64,000 nt of DNA from Pseudomonas sp. URMO17WK12:I11 (GTDB lineage Bacteria; Pseudomonadota; Gammaproteobacteria; Pseudomonadales; Pseudomonadaceae). The stretch covers positions 327,457-391,456 of the forward strand of contig NZ_VEDF01000001.1 of NCBI RefSeq assembly GCF_007677725.1, read 5' to 3'. Both the position numbers and the translations under genes were made by a program. Under the pieces are notes generated by a model. That model was not told where the DNA came from. It saw nothing but the letters and a program-made list of their open reading frames with translations, and searched no databases. Numbering within the stretch: position 1 is the stretch's first letter; every line of letters starts with the position of its first letter. Of this stretch, positions 1-9,179 are shown one piece after another.

Positions 1-1
1 G

Positions 2-121
2 GCCCAGTACGATCAGGCATTGCGCAATGCCGAGGCATTGGAGCAGGCCGGGACGATCACTGTTCAGGAATGGGTCGAGCTGGTCAGAGCAGCGAACAAC
101 GCGCTGCTGCATGTGCGATAA
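2..121 (+). CDS. C-terminal end of an unidentified protein (5' truncated by window edge)
   Basis: An open frame runs from the window edge to a TAA at 119-121 and gives 39 residues, rich in Ala, Glu and Leu, ending in His-Val-Arg. The start lies outside the window. The codon choice is typical of a GC-rich pseudomonad gene. I do not recognise the family from this tail, and no function is claimed. About 115 bp without a gene separate it from the convergent LysR gene. Confidence 0.4.
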   Translation, partial: AQYDQALRNAEALEQAGTITVQEWVELVRAANNALLHVR

Positions 122-237
122 GTCCTTCATTGCGCGGAGAAATCTGTCCACAAAAAACGTGGGTAGGTCTGTGGATAAAGTGCTGAAGGCCAATAGCGTT
201 GCGGGCTCTGTCAAATTGGACAGATTTTGAGCAGCGT

Positions 238-1146
238 TTAGCCGGTCTGCGCAGTTGCAACACTGCCGGCCTGGCGCAACGCCAGTAGCAGCTCACGTAC
301 CCGCGCTGGCAGTTCAGCGCTTGGGTAGACCGCATGCATCTGCGGATCTGCGCCGGTGCTTGAGGTCAGCCGATAATCCGCGCACACCCGCACCAGGCGT
401 CCTGCCTGCACCTGTGGCTCGGCGATCCAGTCAGCCAGGCGCGCGATTCCGGCGCCTGCCAGGGCGCTGTGATACACCGCATCGCCCGTGCCCAGGCGCA
501 AGCGCGGATGTGGCCGCAGGCTGCTGATCTGGCCGTTGCGGCAGAAGTGCCAGGCTTTGAGAATGCGTGGTGCGGTGTGCAGAATCAACGCATGGCCGGG
601 TAATTGCTCGGGGTGGTCGGGCTTGCCGGCCCGAGCGATGTAGGCCGGGCTGGCGTACAGATGGCGGCGATAACGCCAGAGCGGATAGCCGATCAATTCG
701 CTTGACTGTGGAAAGGCGCCACGGATCACGAAATCCAACTTGCCCTGCAAGGGGTCCACGCTCGCATCGCTGTATTGCACGTCGAGGATGACCTGCGGGT
801 GGCGCTGGCTGAAGCTGGCCAACACCTTGGGCAGAATCTGCTCAGCCAGCACCTGGGGGGCGGCGAAGCGTACCCAGCCTTGCGCACTGCCGCTCAGGGC
901 GGCCAGCTCATCGGCGGCGTCGCGTTGCACATCGAGCAAGCGCTCGGCATGGGGCAGCAGGCGCTCGCCCGCTTCGGTCAAGGTGACGGCATTGGCGCTG
1001 CGGTTGAGCAGCGTGCAGCCGCTATTCTCCTCCAAGGCTTGCACCGCGCGCGTCACGGCGCTCGGTGAGCGGCCCAGAGCACGGGCTGCGGTGACGAAGC
1101 TGCGCTTGTGCGCAACGCTGACGAACGCCTGGATTTCACGCAACAT
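238..1146 (-). CDS. LysR-family transcriptional regulator
   Basis: The 302-residue product has the classic LysR layout. An N-terminal winged helix-turn-helix (about residues 1-60, with the AARALGRSPSAVTRAVQALE signature) is followed by a periplasmic-binding-protein-like effector domain. I chose the ATG at 1146 because LysR proteins normally begin within a few residues of this helix. An in-frame upstream ATG at 1194 would add 16 residues with no family match, and neither start has a strong ribosome site. It is divergent from the TSUP transporter gene at 1258, the usual arrangement for a LysR protein controlling its neighbour. That control and the effector are inference. Confidence 0.9.
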   Translation of the reverse strand: MLREIQAFVSVAHKRSFVTAARALGRSPSAVTRAVQALEENSGCTLLNRSANAVTLTEAGERLLPHAERLLDVQRDAADELAALSGSAQGWVRFAAPQVLAEQILPKVLASFSQRHPQVILDVQYSDASVDPLQGKLDFVIRGAFPQSSELIGYPLWRYRRHLYASPAYIARAGKPDHPEQLPGHALILHTAPRILKAWHFCRNGQISSLRPHPRLRLGTGDAVYHSALAGAGIARLADWIAEPQVQAGRLVRVCADYRLTSSTGADPQMHAVYPSAELPARVRELLLALRQAGSVATAQTG

Positions 1147-1257
1147 GTCCAACGCCACACGCAGTTCCTCATTGCAGTTTTCGCAATGTGGCATTTCAAC
1201 ACAGCGGCGTTGTTTTGATTAGCCTTGCAGCTTGTTTTCGCTGCCAGGAATCGCCCC

Positions 1258-2016
1258 ATGATGGATATCGTCGTTCTTTCCCTCTTCGCTTTTGCCGCCG
1301 GCTTGATCGATGCCGCAGTCGGCGGAGGCGGGCTGATTCAGATTCCGGCGCTGTTCAACGTCCTGCCCAGTGCTCAACCGGCAGCGTTGCTGGGCAGCAA
1401 CAAACTGGCATCGGTCTGTGGCACAGCGTTCGCTGCGCGCGCGTTCATCCGTAAGGTCACCTTGGACTGGGGCCTGATCCTGCCTGCCGCGCTCAGTGCC
1501 TTCGTCATGTCGTTCGTGGGTGCAGCGACGGTCTCGCTGGTACCGCCAAGTGTGATGCGCCCGGCGGTACTGGTGTTGATCGTGGTCATGGCCATCTACA
1601 CCTTTCTCAAGAAAGACTTCGGCACCCTGCACACGCCGCAGACGGTCGGCCGCAAACAGCAATGCCTGGCGGTTCTGATCGGCGCGGCCATCGGTTTCTA
1701 CGACGGGTTGTTCGGCCCAGGCACCGGCAGCTTTCTGATCTTCCTGTTCATCCGCTTCTTCGCGCTGGATTTCCTGCACGCCTCGGCGTCGGCCAAGGTG
1801 GTGAACATCGCCACCAACCTTGCTGCATTGGTGTTTTTCATCCCTTCCGGCAATGTGCTCTACGCCATTGCCCTGCCCATGGCTGTGTGCAACGTGCTGG
1901 GCGCGCTGACCGGCACCTGGTTGGCCGTACGCAAGGGCGCAGGTTTCGTGCGTGGGCTGTTTTTGCTGCTGCTGTGTGTGTTGATCGCCAAACTCTCGTG
2001 GGACCTGCTGGCTTGA
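1258..2016 (+). CDS. TSUP (TauE/SafE) family membrane transporter
   Basis: The 252-residue protein is almost entirely hydrophobic. Near the N-terminus it has the Gly-rich segment with GGGG and the ALLGSNKLASVCGT pattern typical of TauE/SafE proteins, and this is repeated in the second half (FGPGTGSF, then SASAKVVNIATNLAAL). The internal repeat and about eight predicted helices match the family, which exports sulfite, sulfoacetate or other small organic anions across the inner membrane. I start at the ATG-ATG pair at 1258, not at an upstream in-frame start. It is divergent from a LysR gene, which probably regulates it. The substrate cannot be read from the sequence. Confidence 0.88.
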   Translation: MMDIVVLSLFAFAAGLIDAAVGGGGLIQIPALFNVLPSAQPAALLGSNKLASVCGTAFAARAFIRKVTLDWGLILPAALSAFVMSFVGAATVSLVPPSVMRPAVLVLIVVMAIYTFLKKDFGTLHTPQTVGRKQQCLAVLIGAAIGFYDGLFGPGTGSFLIFLFIRFFALDFLHASASAKVVNIATNLAALVFFIPSGNVLYAIALPMAVCNVLGALTGTWLAVRKGAGFVRGLFLLLLCVLIAKLSWDLLA

Positions 2017-2017
2017 C

Positions 2018-3442
2018 TCAGATCGCCTGGCGCTCACGTTCGGCCTGCTCCACGCGATTGCGACCGCGCGCCTTCGCCCGGTACAGGGCCTGGTCGGCCT
2101 GGGCCAGCAGCTCATCCAGGCTCGGTGCTGTTTCGTGCGCTTCGCAGCCGGCCAGGCCGATGCTGACGGTGATCTGCAAGCGCGGATCATGCTGCGTCGC
2201 GTGCAACTCCTGAACGGCGCGACGCAAGCGATCGGCGGTGAAGTGAGCATGCTCGGGCGCAAGCCCAGGCAGCACGATCACGAACTCTTCGCCACCCAGG
2301 CGCGCCACCAGCTCGTCGTCGTGCAGCTGAGCCTGCAGGGTACGGGCGAACTGGCGCAGGACCAGGTCGCCGGTGGCGTGCCCGTGCCGATCGTTGATCG
2401 CCTTGAAGTGGTCGATGTCGAGCATCATCAAGGTCAGCGGCAGGCGTGGGCCGTGCTGCGCGCGGCTGTCCAGCAAGGCGCAGGCGCGGCGGGTGAAGGC
2501 GCTACGGCTGAGCAGCCCGGTCAGGTGATCGATGTTGGCCTGGCGGCCCAGGCGGGCCACCAGGCTGCGATTGGCCTGGCTGACACAAGCGACCACCAGT
2601 GGCCCGAGCACCAACATGGCGATGCCCAGGCGCGCCGACATCAAAGTGGTCACGCCAGGTTCGCTCTGCGGCACGCTGAAATGCATGAGGTTCTGCGCCA
2701 CTGCCACGATCAGCGTGCTACCCGCAGTCAGCGCCAGCAGCGAAACCAGAAACGGTGAATAGGTCCAGGCGCACCAGAGCAGCGCAGCGATAGGGAAGGC
2801 GATGGCGCCTGGGCCGCCGAAGCCGATGCTCACCGCCAGCGAAGCCAGCAGCACCAGCAACGGCCAGAGGCGGATGGCGTGGGCATTACTGCGTAGCACG
2901 ACGCGGGTCGACGGGGCGGTGAGCAGCACCGGCAACACCAGCACGCTGGTGGAAAATTGCTCGCTGAACCAGGCAAGCCACGTGGCTTGCAACGACTTGT
3001 CGAACCACGGCGCGGCCATCGCGCAGGCCAAGCTGGCGGCGACCATGGCACCGGCCGCACAGGCTGCGAACACGCTCAGCACCCCCTGCGGCGTGCGCAT
3101 GCGCTGGTGTCGACGGGGCAGGCGTGACAGTATCCACCATGCGGTTACCACCACGCCCAGGTTGCACAGGTTGAACCACAGCGCGGGTGGCCAGGCGCTG
3201 CCGCAGGCAAGATCGGCGCTGACCATCGCCAGCCAGATCATCCCGAGGCTCATCGGCCCGGCATGCCGAGGGTAGCGCAGCAGGATACCAGCAAGGACCG
3301 CATTGACCGGCCAGAACAGTGACAGCGACTCGATCGGCCGCGCGAGAATGCCGCCCAGGCTCAGGGCAAAGGTCAGACCGAACAGGGCAACACCTGACAA
3401 CACACGCGATTGGACTGGAAACACCATAGGCTCGACCGACAA
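2018..3442 (-). CDS. Membrane diguanylate cyclase (MASE1-like sensor plus GGDEF)
   Basis: The first ~285 of 474 residues form eight or more hydrophobic segments resembling a MASE1 sensor. A cytoplasmic GGDEF domain follows, with the metal-binding DIDHFKAIN segment near 342-350 and an intact GGEEF signature at 383-387. This predicts synthesis of c-di-GMP from GTP at the inner membrane. The RxxD inhibitory site expected about five residues before GGEEF is absent (LHDD there), so product inhibition through that site is unlikely. It ends two bases from the TSUP stop codon in a convergent arrangement. The membrane signal sensed is unknown. Confidence 0.9.
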   Translation of the reverse strand: MSVEPMVFPVQSRVLSGVALFGLTFALSLGGILARPIESLSLFWPVNAVLAGILLRYPRHAGPMSLGMIWLAMVSADLACGSAWPPALWFNLCNLGVVVTAWWILSRLPRRHQRMRTPQGVLSVFAACAAGAMVAASLACAMAAPWFDKSLQATWLAWFSEQFSTSVLVLPVLLTAPSTRVVLRSNAHAIRLWPLLVLLASLAVSIGFGGPGAIAFPIAALLWCAWTYSPFLVSLLALTAGSTLIVAVAQNLMHFSVPQSEPGVTTLMSARLGIAMLVLGPLVVACVSQANRSLVARLGRQANIDHLTGLLSRSAFTRRACALLDSRAQHGPRLPLTLMMLDIDHFKAINDRHGHATGDLVLRQFARTLQAQLHDDELVARLGGEEFVIVLPGLAPEHAHFTADRLRRAVQELHATQHDPRLQITVSIGLAGCEAHETAPSLDELLAQADQALYRAKARGRNRVEQAERERQAI

Positions 3443-3566
3443 GCGGAAACGAAATCCAGGACAACGGCGAGGGGCACCTGGGTCAATGACGCCTTAGTGT
3501 GTTGGCACCCAGTGCTTGATGTCAATCTGCCCTGATCGCAGGTACGCCCACGCACCTGGGCAACGT

Positions 3567-5396
3567 CTACAGGCCGAACATCCATGGCACCATGACCACG
3601 GTGACCGCCATCACCAGCAAGGTGAACGGCACACCGATTTTGACGAAGTCGGCGAAGCGGTACTGTCCAGGCCCCAGTACCAGGGTGTTGACCGGCGACG
3701 ACACCGGGGTCATGAACGCTGCCGAGGCGGCCAGCGCCACCGTCATGGCGAACGGGTAGGGCGACATGCCCAACTGCGTGGCCGTGCTGATGGCGATCGG
3801 CGCCATCAGTACCGCCGTGGCGGTATTGGAGATGAACAGGCCAATCACCGCCGTCACCGCGAACAGGCAGGCCAGGATTGCCGTAGGCCCGGCCGTGCCC
3901 AGCAGGCTGACCAGAGCGCTGACCGCCAAGTCGATGCCGCCGGTTTTCTGCAACGCCTGGGCGAAGGGCAGCATACCGACGATCAACAACAGGCTCTGCC
4001 AATGGATGGCGCGGTAAGCGCTGTTCATGTCGATGCAGCGGCCGGCGCCCATCAGCAGGCAGGCCAGCAGCGCTGCGATGACGTTGGGCACGACGCCGCT
4101 GACCATCAACACCACCATGATCGCCAGGCTGGCCAGGGCTTGTGGCGCACGCCTGCGCGCAGGGGCCACTTGATCGATTTCAGCTGGCAGGCTCAACACC
4201 AGGAAGTCTTTCGCCTGGGCCTGCAGCTGGCGTATCGCCTTCCATGGGCCCACCACCAGCAATGTATCGCCAAGGCGCAGTTTTTCCTCGACCAGCTGCT
4301 GGTCGATGGCCTCTTGATCGCGGCGCAGGCCCACCACGTTGAGGTCGTAGCGGCTGCGGAAGGTCAGCTCCAGGATGCTCTTGCCGATCAGTTGCGAGCC
4401 TGGCGGCAACGACACTTCGGCCATGCCCAGCTCCTGGGATTGGTCGATGAAATAGGCAGCCTTGAAGTGCAACGGCTCCAGGTGCATGGTTTGGCACAGG
4501 CTGCGCAGGTTGTCCTGCTTGGCAAACAGGTCCAGCAACAGCACATCGCCCTGATGCAGCACGGTGCTGCGATCGGCGCTGATCACCCGAGTGGTGAACT
4601 TGTGCTGGCGCTCGATGCCGATCACGTTGGCGCCATGCCGGGTGCGCAATTCAAGCTCGCCCAGGCTGTGGCCGATCAACGGCGACTGCGGGCGAATGCG
4701 CAGCCGCCGTTCGCGGCCTTTGAGCTTGTAGTCGAGCACCAGGTCGAGCAGGGTGCGACGGCTTTCCACCCGGCCGTCCTTGCGCACCTCGCCATTGAGC
4801 CAGTGGCGGGTCATCAGCATGTAGGCGATACCCAACACCAGCACCACCAGGCCAAACGGGGTGAAGCTGAAAAAGCCGAACCCTGAACCGACATGGCGCA
4901 CAAGCTCGCTGTGCACCACCACGTTCGGCGGGGTGGCGACCAGGCTGAGCATGCCGCTGATCAGGCCGGCGAAGCTCAGCGGCATCATCAAGCGGCTGGG
5001 TGACAGCTTCAGGCGCGCGGCGATGCTCAGTACCACCGGGATGAAGATCGCCACCACGCCCGTCGAGCTCATCACCGAGCCCAGGCCGGCGACCGAGACC
5101 ATCAGCAGCACCAGCAGCCGCGCTTCGCTGTTGCCGGCGCGTTCACTCATCCAGTCGCCGATGCGCAAGGCGATGCCCGTGCGCACCAGGCCCTCGCCAA
5201 TCACGAATAGCGCGGCAATCAGCACCACGTTGGGGTCGCTGAAGCCGGCCAACGCCTGCTCGACGGTGAGCACGCCGGACACTGGCAACACCAGGATCAC
5301 CAGCAGGGCGACGACGTCCATGCGCGGACGGTTGATGACGAACAGGGTGACGACCACGGCCAGCAGGCCGAGGACCCAGAGCAATTCCTGGTTCAT
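3567..5396 (-). CDS. SLC13/DASS-family permease with two TrkA-C (RCK_C) domains
   Basis: The ~609-residue protein has two hydrophobic halves separated by a soluble stretch (roughly residues 200-390) that contains two TrkA-C-like ligand-binding repeats. Each half carries the [12 protein letters not shown] or [17 protein letters not shown] motif of the CitMHS/SLC13 ion-transporter superfamily. It should import anions (sulfate, dicarboxylate or similar) driven by sodium or protons. I prefer the ATG at 5396, preceded by AAGGA at a long spacing, to the GTG at 5417. About 125 bp separate it from the diguanylate cyclase gene on the same strand. Confidence 0.88.
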   Translation of the reverse strand: MNQELLWVLGLLAVVVTLFVINRPRMDVVALLVILVLPVSGVLTVEQALAGFSDPNVVLIAALFVIGEGLVRTGIALRIGDWMSERAGNSEARLLVLLMVSVAGLGSVMSSTGVVAIFIPVVLSIAARLKLSPSRLMMPLSFAGLISGMLSLVATPPNVVVHSELVRHVGSGFGFFSFTPFGLVVLVLGIAYMLMTRHWLNGEVRKDGRVESRRTLLDLVLDYKLKGRERRLRIRPQSPLIGHSLGELELRTRHGANVIGIERQHKFTTRVISADRSTVLHQGDVLLLDLFAKQDNLRSLCQTMHLEPLHFKAAYFIDQSQELGMAEVSLPPGSQLIGKSILELTFRSRYDLNVVGLRRDQEAIDQQLVEEKLRLGDTLLVVGPWKAIRQLQAQAKDFLVLSLPAEIDQVAPARRRAPQALASLAIMVVLMVSGVVPNVIAALLACLLMGAGRCIDMNSAYRAIHWQSLLLIVGMLPFAQALQKTGGIDLAVSALVSLLGTAGPTAILACLFAVTAVIGLFISNTATAVLMAPIAISTATQLGMSPYPFAMTVALAASAAFMTPVSSPVNTLVLGPGQYRFADFVKIGVPFTLLVMAVTVVMVPWMFGL

Positions 5397-5509
5397 GGGG
5401 AGACGGTGTTCCTTCACTCAAAGGGGCACGAAAGACAGTAGCAGCCCAGTGTGACTGGGTGGAGTGAAGGCGGTGTTGATGTGTTGCAGGTTTTACGTAT
5501 TTGCCTTGC

Positions 5510-5532
5510 GATAGGGGCCGCAGTGCGGCCCG
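5510..5532 (-). terminator. Hairpin after the glycine-zipper gene
   Basis: A GC-rich inverted repeat (GGGGCCGC / GCGGCCCG) lies just beyond the stop codon of the glycine-zipper gene. It has no clear T-run on the minus strand, so it may be a weak terminator or a REP-like hairpin. Confidence 0.3.
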
Positions 5533-5545
5533 TTCCTGGCTGGAA

Positions 5546-5938
5546 TCAACGGTGGCGATGACGGCGGTGCTTTTTGCCGCCATTGTTGTCGCCATAATGG
5601 TTGCCCAGCGCACCCCCGGCAGCACCGCCCAGACCCGCGCCCACAGTGGAGCCGGTCTTGCCGCCGACCGCGCCGCCGAGCAACGAACCGCCCGCTGAGC
5701 CCAGGCCACCGCCCAAAGCGGCTTCGGTACGGTTGCCCTTGCGTGCAGCGACTGCGCTGCCGGCTGCGCCACCGACGCCGGCGCCAATCGCCGCACCAGT
5801 GCGGCCGCCCATTTGCTGGCCGACGACATTGCCCAGCACGCCGCCCAGGCCGCCGCCAATGGCGGCAGTGCCGTCACCGGCCAAAGCGCCCTGGCTGAGC
5901 AGCAGGCCTAGGGCAAGGGAAGGAAGAGTCAGACGCAT
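5546..5938 (-). CDS. Secreted glycine-zipper protein
   Basis: The 130-residue product begins with a Sec signal peptide (cleavage likely after ALA near residue 20). It then consists of repeated small-residue segments rich in GGxxG and GAAxG, the hallmark of glycine-zipper domains that pack helices in membranes. A basic His/Arg tail closes the protein. Similar proteins of the YMGG/OmpA-associated type sit in the outer membrane or periplasm. It heads a run of small envelope genes on the same strand. A precise function is not known, and the family call rests on composition and the signal peptide. Confidence 0.75.
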   Translation of the reverse strand: MRLTLPSLALGLLLSQGALAGDGTAAIGGGLGGVLGNVVGQQMGGRTGAAIGAGVGGAAGSAVAARKGNRTEAALGGGLGSAGGSLLGGAVGGKTGSTVGAGLGGAAGGALGNHYGDNNGGKKHRRHRHR

Positions 5939-6011
5939 GATGAGAACCTCGGGTGAAACATCAGGAGAAGCGCCGGGCCGTGGCGCGGCAGGTCAATTCA
6001 GGACAACGGCA

Positions 6012-6197
6012 TCAACGCGAGTAACGGTCACCGCGCCATTGGCGATCGTCATCGTCGTCGCGGTCGTGGCGGTGATGGTGACGGTGGCCGCGATCATCAT
6101 CGCGCCAACCCCCGTCGTCACGATGGTGATGGTGGGAGCAGCCTGAGAGCAACACAAAAGCGGCCATCAGCGAAAAGCTTGCAAGGCGAACGGTCAC
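6012..6197 (-). CDS. Small His/Asp-rich lipoprotein
   Basis: The 61-residue protein has a lipoprotein signal with the lipobox LLSGC (Cys at about residue 20). A very unusual mature part follows, made almost only of His, Asp, Arg, Gly and Trp, including runs of four His and five Asp. Such clusters can chelate divalent metals. Its neighbours are a glycine-zipper protein and an RcnB-like protein, so a role in envelope metal handling is plausible but inferred. The very skewed composition makes homology calls unreliable. Confidence 0.6.
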   Translation of the reverse strand: MTVRLASFSLMAAFVLLSGCSHHHHRDDGGWRDDDRGHRHHHRHDRDDDDDRQWRGDRYSR

Positions 6198-6275
6198 GAT
6201 ACAGGTCCTTGATCTACAAAGGTTTACCGGGCACTTGCTGAGACTGGAATCGATCCATTTGGTTTCCTTTGCAGA

Positions 6276-6316
6276 CGAAAAAAAGCCGCAACGCGATAGG
6301 CGGCTGCGGCTTTGTC
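6276..6316 (-). terminator. Rho-independent terminator of the RcnB-like gene
   Basis: A stem with arms AAAGCCGCA and TGCGGCTTT is followed, reading leftward, by an uninterrupted T-run (A-run at 6279-6285 on the plus strand). It lies just past the stop codon of the RcnB-like gene. Confidence 0.75.
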
Positions 6317-6340
6317 TGCTTCAGTGTTGGCTAAGGCCAA

Positions 6341-6634
6341 TCAGTGCGAAGGGTGGATGTCCAGCACGACGCCATTAGTGGTCTGGACCAGCACGTACTG
6401 CGAGCCCATCTTCACCCACTGGCTTTCTTTCTCAGGTGCCGACAGCCCTTTGGCTTTCCAGTCGGTAACGGCACTCTCCTTGCGTTTGTATTGATCCGGC
6501 GCCTTGTCACCCTTTTTCAACTCGCGGTTGTGGGTCTCAGGCCCGGACACCGTCTCTTCGGTGGATTGCGCCGCCATGGTCACCATGGGCAGGGCGGCGA
6601 ACAGCAGGGCAGGCAACAGATGTTTGGCTTTCAT
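6341..6634 (-). CDS. RcnB-family periplasmic protein
   Basis: The 97-residue protein has a signal peptide (residues 1-22) and a C-terminal half with the DWKAKGLSAPEKESQWVKMG pattern followed by YVLVQTTNGVVLDI. This is the recognised core of RcnB, a periplasmic protein linked in E. coli to Ni/Co homeostasis. I start at the ATG at 6634 because AAGGA lies eight bases upstream. A typical terminator follows the gene. The metal link is family knowledge and is not demonstrated here. Confidence 0.8.
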   Translation of the reverse strand: MKAKHLLPALLFAALPMVTMAAQSTEETVSGPETHNRELKKGDKAPDQYKRKESAVTDWKAKGLSAPEKESQWVKMGSQYVLVQTTNGVVLDIHPSH

Positions 6635-6734
6635 GACGATTTCCTTGGTTGGCATCTGTTAATGCGACAGCAAGCAGCTTGGGACAATTCCTTTGCGGTG
6701 CTAGAGTCGCTTTCTTTTTTTCCGAGGAACGAAC

Positions 6735-7085
6735 ATGCGAGCGATTGTGCCGGTGGTTGCAGCGCTGATGTTGGCCGGTTGCGCCAGCGCCACCATGGAG
6801 GCGGCCCGCGCCGGCAAGCCGACGGCGCAGCTCGATTCGCGCAAGGCGCCGCAATTGGTGGCCCAGTGCATCCAGTTCAGCTGGCAGCGGGACGAAGTGT
6901 TTGGCGACGACGCTGGGGCGTACCTGCAGGCGCGCGAACAGGGCGGCGTTACCGTGTATACCCGCGAGGCTGAGTCGTTCGTCGATGTGTACGAGCAGGC
7001 CGGTGGTACCCGTGTCGATTATTACGCCCAGCACAACGACAGCATGGCCTTGCAGCGCCGTGCTGCAGCAGCGACCTGCTTGTAA
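6735..7085 (+). CDS. Small outer-membrane lipoprotein of unknown function
   Basis: This 116-residue protein has a lipoprotein signal ending in LAGC (Cys at 16) and a soluble part with two further Cys residues (in VAQCIQF and at ATCL). These could form a disulfide in the periplasm. GAGGAA lies ten bases before the ATG. It is divergent from the RcnB-like gene and shares about 100 bp of intergenic DNA with it. I do not recognise a named family. Confidence 0.7.
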   Translation: MRAIVPVVAALMLAGCASATMEAARAGKPTAQLDSRKAPQLVAQCIQFSWQRDEVFGDDAGAYLQAREQGGVTVYTREAESFVDVYEQAGGTRVDYYAQHNDSMALQRRAAAATCL

Positions 7086-7097
7086 CCCCTCATTGCA

Positions 7098-7129
7098 GGC
7101 GAGGGCGCCGCCCGTGCAGCGCCCTCGCC
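7098..7129. terminator. Convergent hairpin between lipoprotein and SDR genes
   Basis: A perfect 11-bp inverted repeat (GGCGAGGGCGC / GCGCCCTCGCC) fills the gap between two converging genes. It probably terminates transcription from both sides, although the T-runs are short. Confidence 0.55.
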
Positions 7130-7139
7130 ATGCCACGCG

Positions 7140-7907
7140 TCAGGAGAGGAAACCGCCATCGACGTTGAGCGCTGTGCCGGTGGTATAGCTTGAGGCGTCG
7201 CTGGCTAGGTACAACACGGCACCGGCCATCTCCTTGGGATCGGCCACCCGCTTGAGCGGGATCTGTTGCAGCGCGGCATTGAGGATGGCGTCGTTCTTGA
7301 CCAGGGCTGAGGCGAACTTGGTGTCGGTCAAGCCTGGCAGCAGAGCGTTGCAGCGGATGCCAAACTGCGCACATTCCTTGGCGAATACCTTGGTCATGTT
7401 GATCACTGCTGCCTTGGTCACCGAATAGATGCCCTGGAACAGACCAGGGCTGACGCCGTTGATCGAGGCGACGTTGATGATGCTGCCTGCGCCGTTTTCG
7501 CGCATCAGCTTGCCGGCTTCCACAGACATGAAGAAGTAGCCGCGAATGTTCACGTCGACGGTCTTCTGGAAAGCCCCGGGGTCGGTGTCCAGCACGTTGC
7601 AGAACTGCGGGTTGGTGGCGGCATTGTTGACCAGGATGTCCAGGCGGCCGAACTGCTCGCGGATACCGGCAAACACCTGCTGGATCTGCTCCAGTTCACC
7701 GATGTGGCAGGCCACCGGGGTGGCCTTGCCGCCGGCTGCGACGATCGCCTCGGCGACGTGTTGGCAGCTCTCGAGCTTGCGGCTGGAGACGATCACATGA
7801 GCGCCCTGTTGGGCCAGCAGGTGCGCGATGGCCTCGCCGATGCCACGGCTGGCGCCGGAGACGAAGGCGATCTTGCCCTCGAGGTCGAACAGTTGGGTCT
7901 TGGACAT
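7140..7907 (-). CDS. Short-chain dehydrogenase/reductase (SDR)
   Basis: The 255-residue protein has the classical SDR set: the cofactor motif GASRGIG (18-24), NNAA (94-97), and the catalytic Ser148, Tyr161 and Lys165 (YSVTK). It should oxidise or reduce an alcohol/ketone with NAD(P)(H), and the C-terminus ends with the usual GGFLS. The ATG at 7907 is preceded by AAGGA. The phosphotransferase gene ends 23 bp upstream, so the two are very likely co-transcribed. The substrate is unknown; linkage to an ACAD10-type phosphotransferase suggests acyl or hydroxy-acid metabolism (inference). Confidence 0.9.
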   Translation of the reverse strand: MSKTQLFDLEGKIAFVSGASRGIGEAIAHLLAQQGAHVIVSSRKLESCQHVAEAIVAAGGKATPVACHIGELEQIQQVFAGIREQFGRLDILVNNAATNPQFCNVLDTDPGAFQKTVDVNIRGYFFMSVEAGKLMRENGAGSIINVASINGVSPGLFQGIYSVTKAAVINMTKVFAKECAQFGIRCNALLPGLTDTKFASALVKNDAILNAALQQIPLKRVADPKEMAGAVLYLASDASSYTTGTALNVDGGFLS

Positions 7908-7930
7908 GCGGGTTTCCTTGTGGTCTGGCA

Positions 7931-8998
7931 TCAAAGCGTGGACGTGTCGATGACCTGCAGGCTCATCTGCTCGAGCAACCGGTTCATCTGGATGAACTGG
8001 GCGAAGCGCTTGTCCTGGGTCTGGCCGTGGTAGTAGCGGTAGTAGATCTGTTGCACGATGCCGGCTAGGCGGAACAGGCCATAGCAGTAGTAGTAATCGA
8101 AGTTGTCGATGTTGATGCCGGCACGCTCGGCGTAGTAATCGACGAACTGGCGGCGGCTGAGCATGCCTGGCGCATTGCTCGGCTGGCGGCGCATCAGTTG
8201 CACCGGCGCTGGATCAGCGGCTTCGATCCAGTAGGCGAGGCTATTGCCCAGATCCATCAGTGGATCCCCAAGGGTAGCCATCTCCCAGTCCAGCACGCCG
8301 ATGATGCGCATGGGGTTATCGGCATCGAGAATCACGTTGTCGAAGCGATAGTCGTTGTGCACGATGGCCGGGCGCGGATGGTCGGCCGGCATCTTCCGGT
8401 TGAGCCAGGCAATGACCTGTTGCCAAAGCGGGGCATCCGGCGTCAGGGCCTTCTGGTAGCGGCTGGTCCAGCCTTCGATCTGGCGCTGCACGTAGCCTTC
8501 AGGCTTGCCCAGGTCCGCGAGGCCGCAGGCGTTATAGTTCACCTGATGCAGCTCGACCAATCGGTCGATGAAGCTTTTGCACAACGCTTCGGTGCGCTGC
8601 GCATCCAGCCCCAGCTCTGCAGGGATGTCCGAGCGCAGAATCACACCGTTGACCCGCTCCATGACATAGAACTCGCCCCCGATCAGCGACGTGTCGGTGC
8701 AGTGCACATAAGCCTTGGGGCAATAGGGGAAGCCGTTGTTGAGCTGGTTGAGTATGCGAAATTCCCGGCCCATGTCGTGGGCCGACTTGGCCTTGTGGCC
8801 ATAGGGCGGGCGGCGCAGGACGAAGTCTTGCTCAGGGTAGCTCACCAGGTAGGTCAGGTTCGACGCCCCGCCCGGAAACTGGGTGATCGACGGACTGCCG
8901 GTAAGGCCCGGGATCCGGCTTTTGAGGTAAGGGTCGATGACGGCCGCGTCGAGTTCTTCGCCGGGGCGTACCTGGGTGGACTGGTCGGTGAGCGTCAT
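7931..8998 (-). CDS. APH/ACAD10-type phosphotransferase
   Basis: The 355-residue protein has the kinase-like fold of aminoglycoside phosphotransferases. The catalytic loop is VHNDYRFDNVILD and the metal-binding motif LDWEMATLGDPLMDLG follows about 20 residues later. This subgroup resembles the N-terminal domain of ACAD10 and is normally metabolic rather than a resistance enzyme, acting on small hydroxylated acids. It precedes the SDR gene in what looks like one operon. No drug-resistance role should be inferred. Confidence 0.88.
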   Translation of the reverse strand: MTLTDQSTQVRPGEELDAAVIDPYLKSRIPGLTGSPSITQFPGGASNLTYLVSYPEQDFVLRRPPYGHKAKSAHDMGREFRILNQLNNGFPYCPKAYVHCTDTSLIGGEFYVMERVNGVILRSDIPAELGLDAQRTEALCKSFIDRLVELHQVNYNACGLADLGKPEGYVQRQIEGWTSRYQKALTPDAPLWQQVIAWLNRKMPADHPRPAIVHNDYRFDNVILDADNPMRIIGVLDWEMATLGDPLMDLGNSLAYWIEAADPAPVQLMRRQPSNAPGMLSRRQFVDYYAERAGINIDNFDYYYCYGLFRLAGIVQQIYYRYYHGQTQDKRFAQFIQMNRLLEQMSLQVIDTSTL

Positions 8999-9125
8999 GC
9001 GTTTTCCTTATTATCTCTTGCAAGGACTATTGGTTAATCTAATGGGCTGCAGCCGGTGGGACAAGCGTGCCAAGTACCCCATAGACCTTGGTGTTGCAGG
9101 CCGATCACTGGCCCGAATGGCGCGC

Positions 9126-9157
9126 AAAAAAAAACCGAAGCCGCTCAGGCTTCGGTT
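9126..9157 (-). terminator. Rho-independent terminator after the SCP2 gene
   Basis: The stem AACCGAAGCC / GGCTTCGGTT with a five-base loop is followed, reading leftward, by nine T residues. It ends the SCP2 transcript before the phosphotransferase operon. Confidence 0.85.
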
Positions 9158-9179
9158 CGCACTGGGGGCTGGGCCTGCC

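Noticed and set aside
1219..2262. A 347-residue minus-strand frame overlapping the TSUP gene
   Set aside because: It lies opposite the transporter and the cyclase end, with composition typical of a shadow frame.
3516..4886. A 456-residue open frame on the plus strand across the SLC13 gene
   Set aside because: It is antisense to a well-supported transporter, rich in His, Gln and Arg from GC-rich complement, and has no domain pattern.
7931..8998. An aminoglycoside resistance gene
   Set aside because: The APH-like motifs are those of the ACAD10-type metabolic subgroup, and the neighbour is an SDR.
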